Position numbers and translations under genes: made by a program
Notes under the pieces: model-generated
What the model was told of the DNA's origin: nothing
Seen by the model: only the letters and a program-made list of their open reading frames with translations
Database searches by the model: none
Source: Phalacrocorax aristotelis
Lineage: Eukaryota > Chordata > Aves > Suliformes > Phalacrocoracidae
Length of the DNA stretch: 64,000 nucleotides
NCBI RefSeq assembly: GCF_949628215.1
Contig: NC_134279.1
Span: 55,044,266 to 55,108,265 of the forward strand
Direction of reading: 5' to 3'
Part shown: positions 13,501 through 58,600 of the stretch, in pieces
Numbering within the stretch: the first letter of the stretch is position 1
Layout: each line of letters begins with the position of its first letter

Positions 13501-15789
13501 ACAAGAGTAGCTAAAGCTAATAGCATTATTATGGAAATGATAGCAACCATTAACTGATGTATATGGGTTGAGCAGAGCGTGATGCAAAGCCACATTATGT
13601 ATGTGGTTACAGAACTATCTCAATCTCAAGTCTAAAAAATTGACTGGCAGAGTATTTGAGATTCTCTTACCATTAAAGGTTTTCTGTGTATGGTTTTGCA
13701 TACATCTTTATTAGCTTTCCCATGAATATGATGAATTATAACTCCCCTCTATATATGTATATACATATAAAGATGTCTTCCCCCCAACAACATAAACATC
13801 AGCTTTTCACGTCATATTATTACTCTGTGTGAGAAAAAGGGGGTGGCTGAAGGTAGGGGTTAAATTTTAATCTATATAGATGATGGAGAAGAAAAACAAA
13901 GGCTTTTCATAAGCATTGAAAAAGCAGCAAAAATGCAGCCTTGGAGATGTTACAGCCGTACCAATCCCACTTTGCAGGCAATAAATACAGTAGAGGAACA
14001 AGTTCATGCACAGAAAGATTTGCAACTCTTGGCCAGTGGGTTTTGCTTACCTTTAGTACAGAAATGAAGATGACTTTCTAGTCTTCAATGAAACTGCAAG
14101 GTGAACTCGTAATAACTTTTGGCCAGCAAAGCAAATGTGGGAAGTTGGGGATAACATACAGTGTAAGAGCTGAATACCTACTCTATCACCAATACTATTT
14201 CTTGAGGCAATGACACATTCAAAAGCTTTTTATTTTTATTTTTAGAAAAGACAGGTGGCTGAGTGTGCAGAAGGTCAGTAGGCTGAGAGAACTTTTCGAT
14301 TCTGCTATTTTAACTGATGTTTCAAAGTGGGGTGGTTTTTTTTGTGCCTTGCTTTCCTGTGTCCCAAACTATGTTTCAGCTTTGTTTTCTTCCAGCAAAG
14401 AACCTTACAAACGCTAAAGAGGTTTTTGATCTGAATAAATTGAAGGCAAAATAGTCAATGCAAGTTTTTTAGGTATTGTAGAGCTTTTATGTGGGAGAAA
14501 TAAGAAAAGCTACAAGTACTCAGCTCTAGAAGAATAAATAAAACTACAAGAAATTGCTGAGGATAGTGAAAATTCAGCAGTCTAACCTTTTTATGGTATC
14601 CCATAGTGTTGCTAACTTAAATAGTAAATCAACAGTAAATAATTTAAAGAAAAAGTGTCTATGTTAACATATTTTCTATATAATGGATGGTGGTAATGTC
14701 ATTTTTGTTTCATAAAGCAGAGGTTCCTTTCCTAAATAATTTATTCATGAGGGGGTTGAAGAAGGTTCACTATAAAGCTGTGAAAGGGATAACTTAGTCA
14801 TTGGAGTGTAGTGCTTGCAGGATGTAACAATAAAGAGGAATAGCTGAGTTTACAAATGACTTGGAGACATGTACATGTCATTCTTCTAAACCTGAACTCA
14901 TCATTGTAGGGGGAAAGAAACCCTTTTGCTGCTCTCGCCATTTTTCCCGAGCTGTTGTGTGTACTTTGGCTCTACTGCTTTTTTGTGATGGCTGATGAGT
15001 TGAAGGTCCGGTACGGTGTGATGAACCACCTCAATGCCAGGTGACTCTATCTAAGAGGGATGGTCACTTACAGGATTGTTGTCTTTGCTTACCCCTGCTA
15101 CCTAAGTTATAATACTAAAAGGAAACAAATGCTTGTATTTTGTAAAATGTAGTGAGTCTGTTTCTGAGGAATTTTTTAAAAACCTGTGCTGGTTGCAATA
15201 AATACTCCTCCTATGTGTGTACATGAGGAGCTTTCAGTTGAGCAGAGGATATTTTGCAGAGTGACATGGTTATCTCAGAATCTCTGGTCAAAGAGTTGTC
15301 ACTGAGTTACCCCTTACTTGTTTAGTTTTTAACCTAAATTTAGTGCAGGTAAATATGAATTTTCTTTTCACAGGGTCTGTTTATATATAAAACTAGCTAG
15401 TTATTCTTTGGCTGACTTTCAAACAGAGGCTGGGGTTTTGTAAACCTTTGGGTATAATTTTGAAATATATGCCAAAGTAGCCCCCCCAACTCCATTTGTC
15501 AGTTAAAAAAAAGGTTGCATGTGATAGAAGTGGTTTCTGAAAGTTTGCTGTTTCAAAAAAAAAGAGAGAGAGAAAACAAATTCAAGTATTTTTTAATTCT
15601 CCTTTTTCTGGCATATGATAAAATTCCAATTTTAAAATTATGATAGATTATGCTGAAGTGTGTTTTTCTGTATTTGTATGGCTGTGAAATTTACCACTTG
15701 ATCAGGGTTTAATAACAGGTGTCTGTTATTCAGTTGTCTAGTTTTCTGGAGTTTGAATTTGCAACCTTGAATGTTTTTGCCTGGTTGAC
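1503..15789 (+). other. TEC intron 1, first part; no gene recognised
   Basis: About 14 kb of ordinary intron-like DNA lies here. Short open frames occur on both strands, but none is recognisable. Visible low-complexity features are a C-rich run near 6318-6340, an 18-bp AT palindrome around 13753-13770, and A/T-rich patches at 14600-14720 and 15540-15660. I see no transposon with clear ends in this part, although old diverged copies could be present. Confidence 0.6.
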
Positions 15790-16965
15790 ATGGGGCGGGC
15801 AGTGGACATTGCCTACCTGGACTTCTCCAAGGCCATTGATACGGTCCCCCACAGTTGTCTCCTGGAGAAATTGATGTGTTGTGGCCTAGACAAGTGGTCT
15901 GTGCAGTGGGTGGGGAACTGGCTGACAGGCCGCACCCAAAGGGTGGTGGTAGATAGCTCCTTTTCCAAGTGGCAACCTGTCACTAGTGGAGTCCCCTAGG
16001 GATCAATATTGGGCCCAATGTTATTCAATATCTTTATAAGTGATCTCGATAACGGCATCAAGTGTAGCCTGATGAAGTTTGCTGATGACACCAAATTGAG
16101 TGGGGAAGTAGATGCTCCAGAAGGGAGAGCTGCTCTGCAGGGAGATCTGGATAGGCTGGAAGAGTGGGCCAGCAAGAACCTTATGAAGTTCAACAAGAAG
16201 TGTGGTTTTCCCAGTTTTCCCAGTTGCACCTGGGAAAACATAATCCGGGAGTGCGTCACAGACTGGGATCCACCTGGCTGGAGAGCAGCTCTGTGGAAAG
16301 GGACCTGGGGGTCCTGGTGGACAGAAAGCTCAACATGAGTGAACAGTGTGCTGCTGTGGCCAAGAAGGCCAACGGGATGCTGGGTTGCATCAAACAGGGC
16401 ATCACCAGCAGAGATAAAGAAGTCATCATCCCACTCTGCTCAGCGCTTGTCAGGCCACGCCTGGAGTACTGTGTACAGTTCTGGTCCCCGCTATATAAAA
16501 AAAGATGTGGACAGGCTGGAAGGAGTCCAGAGAAGGGCCACCAAGATGATCAAAGGACTGGGAAGCCTGCCATGTGAGGGTAGGCTGGGAGAGCTGGGTT
16601 TGTTCAGCCTTGAAAAAAGGAGGCTCAGAGGGGATCTCATCACCATGTACCAGTACTTAAGGGGTAGCTACATAGAAGATGGAGACTCCCTTTTTACAGG
16701 GAGTCACATGGAGAGGACAAGGGGGAATGGACACAAGTTGGTCTTGGGGAGATTCCCATTGGACACGAGAGGGAAATTTTTCACAGTGAGGACAGTCACC
16801 ATTGGAATAATCTCCCCAGGGAAGGGGTTGACTTGGCCACATTGGACACCTTCAAGAGTAATCTGGACAGGGTGCTGGGCCATCTTGTCTAGACTGTGCT
16901 CTTCCTAGAAGGGTTGGACTAGATGATCCCTGAGGTCCCTTCCAACCTGGGATTCTGTGAATGTG
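15790..16965 (+). mobile_element. CR1 LINE, 5'-truncated, with broken reverse transcriptase
   Basis: This is a non-LTR retrotransposon fragment. The + strand encodes CR1 reverse-transcriptase motifs in order: an AVDIAYLDFSKA-type block at 15799, a TSGVP block near 15981, and the catalytic FADD box near 16080. The C-terminal region ([13 protein letters not shown]) follows near 16600. The 3' end carries the usual CR1 tail (GGTTGGACTAGATGATCC, then TTCCAACC and ATTCTGTGA). The frame is broken by a TAG at 15997-15999 where the family has Gln, and by an indel near 16200, so it is dead. It lies in sense orientation in TEC intron 1. Confidence 0.93.
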
Positions 16966-19900
16966 GGGCAAAAACGTCTTCTCTACCATTTGAAGCACAA
17001 GAGCAGATTTTGCAGTCCTTGTTTACACTGAGTAGTAATTATTCAAATAAGCCTGTGCTGGATACTTATGTAAGTAACTGTTCACAAAGTAACTCGTTTG
17101 TAGTTTCATGATAAAACAATGGCAGCTTCAGCAGAAAAAACGGTATGGAGTTCTCCTTCCTTCTGCACTGTTTCTGCCCTCTACACAGAGCTGCAACGTG
17201 CTGCCTGTTGACTTGTCCCTGCAAACAGCTTCAGTGGGGTACATTATGAACTTTGATCAGTAAATTGATCTGAATTAATTAACTCTTCCAAAACATACTT
17301 TTTTTAAAGATTTGAGTCAGAATTACAAGGTACCACCTGTGTACTTAAAACTGACATTTTGATTTAAAGAAAAAACCCCAATCCAAACCTGATTTAGTTA
17401 ACATTGCATCATTTAAATTAATGTACTTCACTAGGTAATAAGTTTTCAATGTATCAATTCCAGGCCTGTGTATTTAACCAGTTTGGATGTATGCAGTCCA
17501 AGTCAGAAAGCTGAGAATGCCGATTCCTCACAGGGATTCTCTATCTTGCATGGCAGCCCATCAGCTTAGCATTAAGACTTTGCACAGGAGAACCCAGATT
17601 CCTAGGTAAATGTTACCATCACTAAGGAGGAGTGAAACTCAGAAAACAGAGTTTCAGACTGATTTGGGGTTTTTTTTCAGCCACAGGCAAATGTTTTTTG
17701 TTAGTGTTTGTTTTATGACTGTTGTGATAAGTGTGTCTTCCAGAATGCCTTTTCTCTTCTAAACCATTCCATGACTTTGTGTGGTACAAAACTTTGTGCC
17801 ATAAAAGGTGACAATTACTCAATGCATTTGAACTGAAGCAGCCCTGGTCAGATTGGGATGCACTGGTTTTCTACTCGCTAGGACTTCCACTGGGACTTTC
17901 ATCCATTTATTTAACAGTTTGAATGTTACACGTGCTTATGGACAGCTGACAGGGCTAATTGTTTCAATAAAGAAACCAATCCGGGAGCTGGGAGTGGGAA
18001 CTGGGAGATACACGGGTAGTGTTGCAATGGCTGGGGTTACCTCATCACTTAGTGCCTCAGTTTTCCCAATGAAAACTAGGAAAGGTGGCATGCGTAAGAA
18101 GCTCTGTCTAAAAGTAAAAACTTACTTTGTACATCCTGACCAATGTTAAATTAACAGATGTGTTGGCATTTGATTTCAGGAAAGTGTGTGGTGACTTCAT
18201 TTGTGTAATATGGAGATGGATAGGTGCAAGTTGATGCAGACTTTTTGATACTTAAAATATTTCCCCGCCCTAAACACGCTGAGCATCTGTAACACTTTCT
18301 GATTTCAGTCAGTTCTGAGTACTCAGCATCTCTGCAAATCAGATGGTATTTGTTATCCTGTAGCTAAGGCTGGCAGGGAACAGGGCAAGTCCTTGGCAGG
18401 AGACACTGAAAAGTTTAGATGGGTGGCAGTGTGAAACTCCCAGAGGTGTTGGGAACAATATAACAATGTGTCATGCAGCCAGGTTCATGTCCTGAGGAAT
18501 GCTCTGGGAACAGTGGAGTATTTGAGGGGGAAGAGTTCAGGAAAGTTCTAGAACTGTAGTGAAGAAAAAGTAGGGGTGTATGGGCTTGCTAGGAGGTAAG
18601 GGTGGCTGTTACAGGTGCTTCTCAATGAGGTATTGCCATCTTGGAAAGGAACTTGGAGAATAATAGGTGAGGGTTCAGTTGTCCTGAGCCTTATATATGG
18701 AAACAGAAATGTGGCTAGAGCTATTGGCTTGGTAAAAACCCTGAACAAAACCGGTTTCTGTCAGCAAATGCGATTCAAAGGCTGATCATCTCACCTGGGA
18801 AACTGGTTCTAATCTGTAGAGATCTCCATAGCAGGGGTAGATCAGTGTAGCAACCAGGTGCAGACATTGACCAATTGCATTACTGTGTTTTTATTTAATG
18901 CTGACTTTGTCAAAAGGATTTTAGTTTTGTTTCTTGTATAATGTTAATGTGACCAAAGAGGGATTGTAGGGAAACAAAATATTTTAGCAGTATCAGTATT
19001 GAGGTTTGAAATCACAGTTAATTTTGAATCCTTGTGTTTGCTAGTGTAGCACTCTGGGGATTTTGGAGATCACAATTTCCAAGATGGATAACTATGTTTT
19101 TTCTTAAGCGCAAACAGAGAACTTGTACTGCAGAGAACAGGAGGACTGTTTTGAGTGGGAGAGGCTGTGATGGGAACCCTTGTAGTTTCATGGGCGTTAA
19201 GCTGGTCTGAAAGTTAATACTGACATTGAATTTTTTGAACAGTATTTGTATTTTCAGTTCATGGTAGTATCCTTCCTTCTGCAATTACCCTTAAGATTGC
19301 CAATTTATTTTTAGAAGGGCAGTAAAACAGAATTGGGCGGTCTTGGTAATTAAAGAATGACTTTTTTTTTTACTTACTTTTTAATTACTTATTAAAAAAG
19401 GTCTGCATTCTTCCCAGGAATGCAGTGTGACAGATGACCAACAAAATGCATGCATGTAGATGCATCAGAGGAAGAGGGAAACCAAGAAGGCTTCGTAATG
19501 ATCGCTATTTCCAATTTTATTAGTCTTTTACTTTTGCACCCTAACCTGGCCTTATCTTGTAGTTCTATGTAAACCACAAACTAATTTTTTAGCATATGCA
19601 GGGAGATACCTTGAAAAGAAAATATTTTAATGCAGTGAGCAACTACATCCAGCTGTGTGAAATGGCAGTGATGTGGGATATGAGAGCTTAGTTGGCCAAA
19701 ACAGAGTGAAAGGCAGTATCAGGACTAGACTAGAAGACTGAGTGTCATTTCATGTACTGTCACAACAAATAATGACATGTTTGGGCACAAAGGGAAAGGA
19801 GAGGCACTAAAGTGAAGTTGTTTACATTTAATTTTATTTTAACTTTCCTCACAACATTACCTTACATTAGTAGGGCTGTGGCTTTTTTAGATTCTCTGCA

Positions 19901-21403
19901 TAATGCTGTGAATGGCACTATTTTTTGTCTATGCTGAAGTTAGGCTGCCCACAGAGAAAAATGTGCATACAATTTCCCAGTGATTTTTGAAATACTTAAA
20001 GTAGTAAATAGGTGTATAAACTAAGCCCTGGGAGGTGAAAAAGTGCCCTGTTTTATATATGTTGAGGGGAAGCCTCTCACTGGTACGGGGATCTGCTGTC
20101 CTTACCTAGGGCCTGGGTTTGGGTTGTCCCCCCACCCTCTGCAGACATACATGCACTTAAGTAGATATTTGTAGTCATTGGTGCTTCAGCTGATGCTGCT
20201 GTTAGTTCTTCAAGCCATGGCTTCAACCCACAGTCATGCTGCTCTAGCCCAAGCTGCAGTTGGGGTCTACCCTGCAGCATGCCCTGGCTTTGGAGCGTGG
20301 CTTGAGGTGGGGGCCAGGCAGTGCAGCAGGCAGGTCTGGCAGAAAGCTAGCAAAGGGAAAGGTAATTGGTGGGGGGGAAGGTTTCTGGAATAGCTTCTCC
20401 ACAACCTCTTCCACACCTTTCATTTCTGCCTCTGTGCCACCTCCTGTGTTAAGCCTGCACAGGCAGGAGCCTGTGCTGCATGATGAAATGTCTGGTTGGA
20501 TCCCTTCCCTAGCCCGATTCCCAGCCCAGTGGGAGAAACACACCCACAGAAGGCAGAGTAGCACAGCAGGGTGGCAGCAAGCAGATGAGGAAGGAGGTCA
20601 GCTGTGCTTAAGCTGGCATCATTGCAAAGAACAGAGAGATTGCTTGGCGCTTTCTGTCTGGCAAGGCTCTGGAGCCAGACTGGTAAACTGTCAGTGCATT
20701 TGGTGTTTTTTATGTACTCCTAAGTTTGTCCTACAGGTATCAATCATGGTGTAAAACTTCAAAGCAGCTTGAGTTACTGAGTGTCCAGAACTGTCAAAAG
20801 TGAATGATTTAGATTATTGGTGGTCAGCAAGAAGTCTTTCAAATTGAAGATGGAGGGCATAGACTTAGAAATATCTGAAAAATAAGTTCTAATTCTCTGT
20901 TCTCAAATTGACATCGTCTAAATGATCACTTGCATCTGAAAATTTTGATGTAATTGGGGTGAATTTTCAAAGTGACTTCTACTGATCCATGTTCAATTTT
21001 GTATATAAAACATTTTTGCAAACAGCATTATATATGCACAGGCCTTAACAATTAAGACTTTGATAGGCATTAGGACTTTGCAGCGAAGAGCAGTTGTACG
21101 TTGCTGTTTGCCTGGAGCACGTGTTGGACTTCTCACTCATGTCTTTTGTGACATAGCCTGCAGTGTCCCTTATTTCATCCCAGTCGGGTACAGCTTTTGG
21201 CTTCCTGGGTACATGCCAGTGCAGACCTCAGCTGAGCACAGCTTGAACTTTCTTGTCTAAAAATTAACTTTTGTAAACTTCCAGATGCTTAGGGTGAGCT
21301 CCAGCTTTCTGTATATTCAGGTAGTTTCATTTATAAGTAGAAGCTCTTTTTACTACAGAAATTTCCAGAACTGTGATCCACTAAAGATGTACTAGGTTAA
21401 CTG
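16966..21403 (+). other. TEC intron 1, second part; no gene recognised
   Basis: This is intronic DNA between two CR1 pieces. A GC-richer patch at about 20080-20750 carries overlapping open frames on both strands (164 codons at 20260-20754 +, 106 codons at 20244-20564 -). I recognise no domain in either. The rest is AT-rich, with poly-T and A-rich runs near 19360-19400. Confidence 0.55.
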
Positions 21404-21462
21404 TTGGATTCAATGATCTTAAAGGTCTTTTCCAAACTAAATGATTCCATGATTCTATAATG
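21404..21462 (+). mobile_element. CR1 3'-tail fragment
   Basis: A short match to the CR1 3' end: a block like TTGGATTCAATGATCTTAAA, then TTTTCCAAAC, then the terminal octamer-like repeats ATGATTCC / ATGATTCT. It ends only about 20 bp before the exon 2 acceptor at 21481-21483, so CR1 sequence may supply part of the branch-point region. Confidence 0.8.
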
Positions 21463-21483
21463 ATTCTTCTTTCATTTTCACAG

Positions 21484-54470
<32,987 letters not shown>

Positions 54471-55500
54471 AAAAGGACAACAGTAGCCCAAGTACAGGAA
54501 AGAAGCCACTTTCCAGAGATGTGACTTTACCATTTCTTTTTAAAGGCTTCATTCTGTAAGCTGCTGGATGCTGCTAAACAGCGTGGGGAACCTGTAACAT
54601 CTGACCTGCTCCAGTGCAAGGAGCATTTTATGTGATGTTGGAAAATAGGCACAGTATCTTCAGCAATACTAGCAGTCTTTATATTTTCTATGAAAAGTCG
54701 GCATTGCATAGCTGGCAAATTGAGCTCTTTATGGGGGAAGAGAGAGAATGTGGCCAAAGCCCAGGAGCCTAATTTGCAATTACTGGGTTGGGTTCATGTA
54801 CATACAGTCCATGTTTCAGAGTTTCTCTTTACACAGGCAGTAGTGTTAGTAGTGATTTGCGTGCTAAAAAATTGAAGTTATCTATAAATGTCTATTTACT
54901 GACATTGAAATGTTTCCAGACGTTCTCCAGAAACATTATTTTTTTCAGTTGATGGTTGTTTTATGACACATCAAGAACACAAAACATGCCTCTTCAATTT
55001 GCACACAGTAGGTTGTTAACAGCACAGTCTTCAGTAACTTTGTAACACTCAAAAAGCTTTGCTTCAGAACTGAGCCATTCTAGGCTTTTTGGTCAACCAG
55101 AGACCTCCCACAGTTAGTCTTGATGTTACTCAAGAAAAATAAGTCCAAGATTCAGCACAGCTGGCTGACAGTGTACTATAGTACCTTGTTTTGGATTAAT
55201 TATAAAATAATTTATATGCTGTATGTATTGTAAATAAGTAAATTCCATGCATTTATTTATATAAAATGTGTTTTCCTCTTGAAATTTTCAAGCACAAGTT
55301 TGTCCTACCTTCACTTACGTACACAACTTGATACATGGGGTTGTAAATGACAGAAAGTACACTCTCAGGTGTGTTTAAGGAGGGCTCCTCTTTCTGTCTG
55401 TCTGTCATCTGTACCTATGGTGATCTAACCTTTCTCTTCTTAACAGAAAATGCCATACTACACGTGCATGTAAATAAACTGAATGTTAACTATTGTCTGG
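54471..55500 (+). other. TEC: TEC 3' UTR (probable)
   Basis: The first canonical AATAAA after the stop codon is at 55473, which would give a 3' UTR of about 1.0 kb. The UTR is AT-rich and contains an AU-rich element ATTTATTTATATA (55251-55263) and two Pumilio-type sites TGTAAATA (55229-55236 and 55469-55476). Longer isoforms are possible from AATAAA at 57629, 58008 or 58402. Confidence 0.6.
55473..55478 (+). terminator. TEC: Candidate TEC polyadenylation signal AATAAA
   Basis: First AATAAA downstream of the TEC stop, with a GT-containing stretch (AATGTGTTGCC) about 30-40 bases later. It overlaps a Pumilio-type TGTAAATA. Use in vivo is not provable from the sequence. Confidence 0.55.
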
Positions 55501-55589
55501 AATCAACTAATGTGTTGCCAGTAACTTACTGTCATAGCATCATAAGTCAAACTCCTTATTCATGTGAATATTGTGTTACGATAGTCCAT

Positions 55590-55670
55590 GTATATGTATA
55601 TATATAGGGGTGTATACACACTCTATACTAAATATATATATATATGTAGTAGTATGAATATATATTTAAA
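55590..55670. repeat. AT-rich microsatellite downstream of TEC
   Basis: Repeated TATATA units interrupted by GGGG and CTC (TGTATATATATAGGGG, then AAATATATATATATATG). It lies just beyond the candidate TEC polyadenylation site. Confidence 0.85.
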
Positions 55671-58600
55671 TTAATTTGGCCCTGATGAAATGTTCAGTGC
55701 AGAAACACCTCAACTCTCTTTAGAAGTTACATGCCCTTTCCCCTCTGCTAGAGGCTAATGTCTCCACAGCCTTGCTGAAGCCTGTTTAAATTAACCTGAT
55801 TTTGTCCCAGTGGATGTGAGGAGTATTTGCACTTCAGTTTTGCTGTAGCCGCTTCCTGAGTAACTCTGTTACATGTTTTCTTTTTCTTTTACTTGTGCCA
55901 CGTGTAATAGAAAATATATTGCACAAAAACTTTCTTTTTTTTGCAAGTAGGCAGAGAGGAGTTTGGTGAATTTTGTTTCCAATCAGATTATTAAAGGTAA
56001 CTATAGTTGACTTAATACATTCCATCATTGCTGCATCTGAGTATTTCTGTAACCAGTTTTGGAGAGGCTTTGTCTAAACCTTTCTGCTCAAAAATAGGAA
56101 GCCTCTTGTTTCTCAGAAGAAATGTTTTCCTTTTCTCGTGCTATTTCTTTGAAAAGTCAGAGCTGTCAGAGAAGATTTAAATTGCTATTTCCCTTTTTTA
56201 ATGACAAAATCTCAGAAGATTATTGGAACTATGCAAACAAACCTGTTAAAGTGTTGGGCCCAAACTACCCAATCATTACCAACCACATATATTGTTAAAG
56301 GGGAAAATGTAGGGTTTCCTACCTGTAGTAGAAAAAGGAACATGGAAGACCTAAGGTAAGACGAGCTTGTGTTTCCTTCCCTAACTGCTTCTTTGCACCC
56401 CACTTTTTCAGTGGAGACCCTGCAAAGTATGGCATTTGCCAACACTTTCGACCCTACATCAAAAGGAATTCTATAGGAATAAGTAATGTTTCCCTTAAAA
56501 TGCAAATGAAGCATAGGAGAATCAGGAGATTAATAGTTTCCAGTGAACCTTAAGCCTGTTTCTAATCAATAATTATATATATTATTGATTTATATGACAA
56601 AACACATGCTAACTGCTGACTTTTGGCAGCAGTTTCCTCATAGAGATGGGTGCTTTGAGTCTGACCCTTTTGCCTGCCTCTTCCCAGCACGGGGGGATGA
56701 TTTCTGCATGCCTGCCATTGGGTTTGATGCTTAGGATGCCAGGAACTGTGAGGCACCTAGTTTTTAGATGAAAGTATTTTTTAGTTGAATGTAGCCTTAG
56801 ATGGTTAATTTTGGAAAGGATCAGAACACCTCTGGAGGCAGCTGTCTTGCTGACTCTCCCAGTGTCTTCAAAGGCACGTTGAAAGACCGCACCATCCTTT
56901 CTTCTGGATGAGCTTGCCCATCCTTAAGCAACTTCAGTCTTTCTTCCCCTTTTTATTATAACTGATTTTTTTCAAATGATGGGGCAAAATTTCATCCAAA
57001 TAGAACCAAGTGCTGTAATTTACTTCTGACTTTTTTTTTTTTAAGAAATACTTAGCCTCACTGATTACAGTTTAATTTTTTTTTTTTCTGTAAAATGTGT
57101 TTGATACTAGAAAGCAGACCTTTTTTTCACTTTTTTTTTTTTTTTTAAACTGATGCGAGATACTATCTAGTCTGGGGCTTTTTTTTAAAAAAGGTAAGGA
57201 GGCGGGGTCAAGCAGTATTTGTGGTTTGCCATGTTTCATATGAGAGCAAAGAGCTCGGCTAGGGTTGTTTTACTGGCACAACTGATGAAGAAAGGTTTGC
57301 ATTTTCATTTGAATATAAGCGGACAAGCAGACATGATTCTTTCTACCTGTAAGTAAACCGGGCCGTGTATTTTCATCTTGCAGTTTTGTTTCGTGCAGCA
57401 GCAGTGTACCTGGCAAATGAGCTGTTTAATTACTGCCATAAAAGTACCAACCAGCTTTGTCTTGCACTGCTCAGGTGACCTCTGTTCAGACTGCTTGTCT
57501 TGACTTTCAAAATTACTGCGCATGTATGAATCCGTTGTATGATGGATTTAGCAAAGCAACTACTTTTACATACAGATAGGGACATATTCCCACAAGCTGT
57601 CCTTAAAAGCATGTACAACATAGACATGAATAAAAAGTTCGGTAGAAGTAGGGCTGTCTTTCCTCCAGAGCAGAATTAACTTGCGGGAAAGACGGAAAGC
57701 CTTAGGTTGTGCATGTGAAAAGCTGAAAGCTTGTCTTTAAAGTAAACTATACTGTTGCTTTCTGCTAGATTATTGATTTTCTAGTACTGTTTAAACGGAT
57801 ATACCAGATCAGGAGGCAGACTGTGTGTTACAGTAAGGATTTGGGTTTGATGGGTGAAGCTGAGTTTGTAGTGTTGAACAGTTAACCTGCTGCCCCTGCT
57901 GTAAGGGCAAGAACTTCGTGCAAAACATGCTAGAAGAGTACGAGTCTCAGACGTGGACTGCAGCACTTTCAAGATTAGTAGTGCTTTGAGAAATGGTGAA
58001 TCAGAAAAATAAAGTCAAGAAACCCATGAAATAATAAAATGATAAGATGCAAATTATAAAAATCTCTAACTTGTTGCTTGTATCCTTGTTACCACTTCCC
58101 CAAGGCTGTAAATTAGAGTGAGTTATAACTGAAGGTAGGAGGAAGGTTGCATATATAAAGGTATGCGAATTGGCCACCTATACAGACAATGTTATCAACC
58201 CAAAGCATACTGCTGGATGTGTGGGACTTTATAAGGACAGCTATTGGCAGCAATGGACTATCTCAAGGACCTGTGTGTTTTCACTCTTCCATCTCTCTTT
58301 TCATGGGACTATCTTTCAGCTTCTCAAGCAAACAGCTGTTCCTGACAGCTGGCCAATCGTTTTCTTCTTCCTCTAGCATCCCCTCTGCTCCATTGTGTAC
58401 AAATAAATTTGGTTTTGGGCCTCTAAGTTGGTTATCAAAATGTCAGCTGCAAAATTTTAGGCTAAGTATTTGTCAGGCTAACTTCAACTCCAGTTTCCTA
58501 GTATTTCCACTTCATCCACATGCTTGTCTTGCCATGATATCTTTTCTCATTTCAAAACTGCATGCTAAAAGGTCTGATTTTGGGCATCAGAATTCGATAG

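Noticed and set aside
13753-13770. AT palindrome TATATGTATATACATATA as a functional site.
   Set aside because: It is a short AT-microsatellite-like palindrome, common by chance in AT-rich introns.
15003-15042. A short frame beginning MADELKVRYGVMNHLN ahead of a GTGACT donor-like site, as an alternative TEC start exon.
   Set aside because: No protein is recognised, and splicing to exon 2 would hit TGA within two codons. A 13-codon-scale match to nothing known is expected by chance.
16009-16908. Overlapping frames of 109, 137 and 189 codons as host genes.
   Set aside because: They are pieces of a CR1 reverse transcriptase interrupted by frameshifts.
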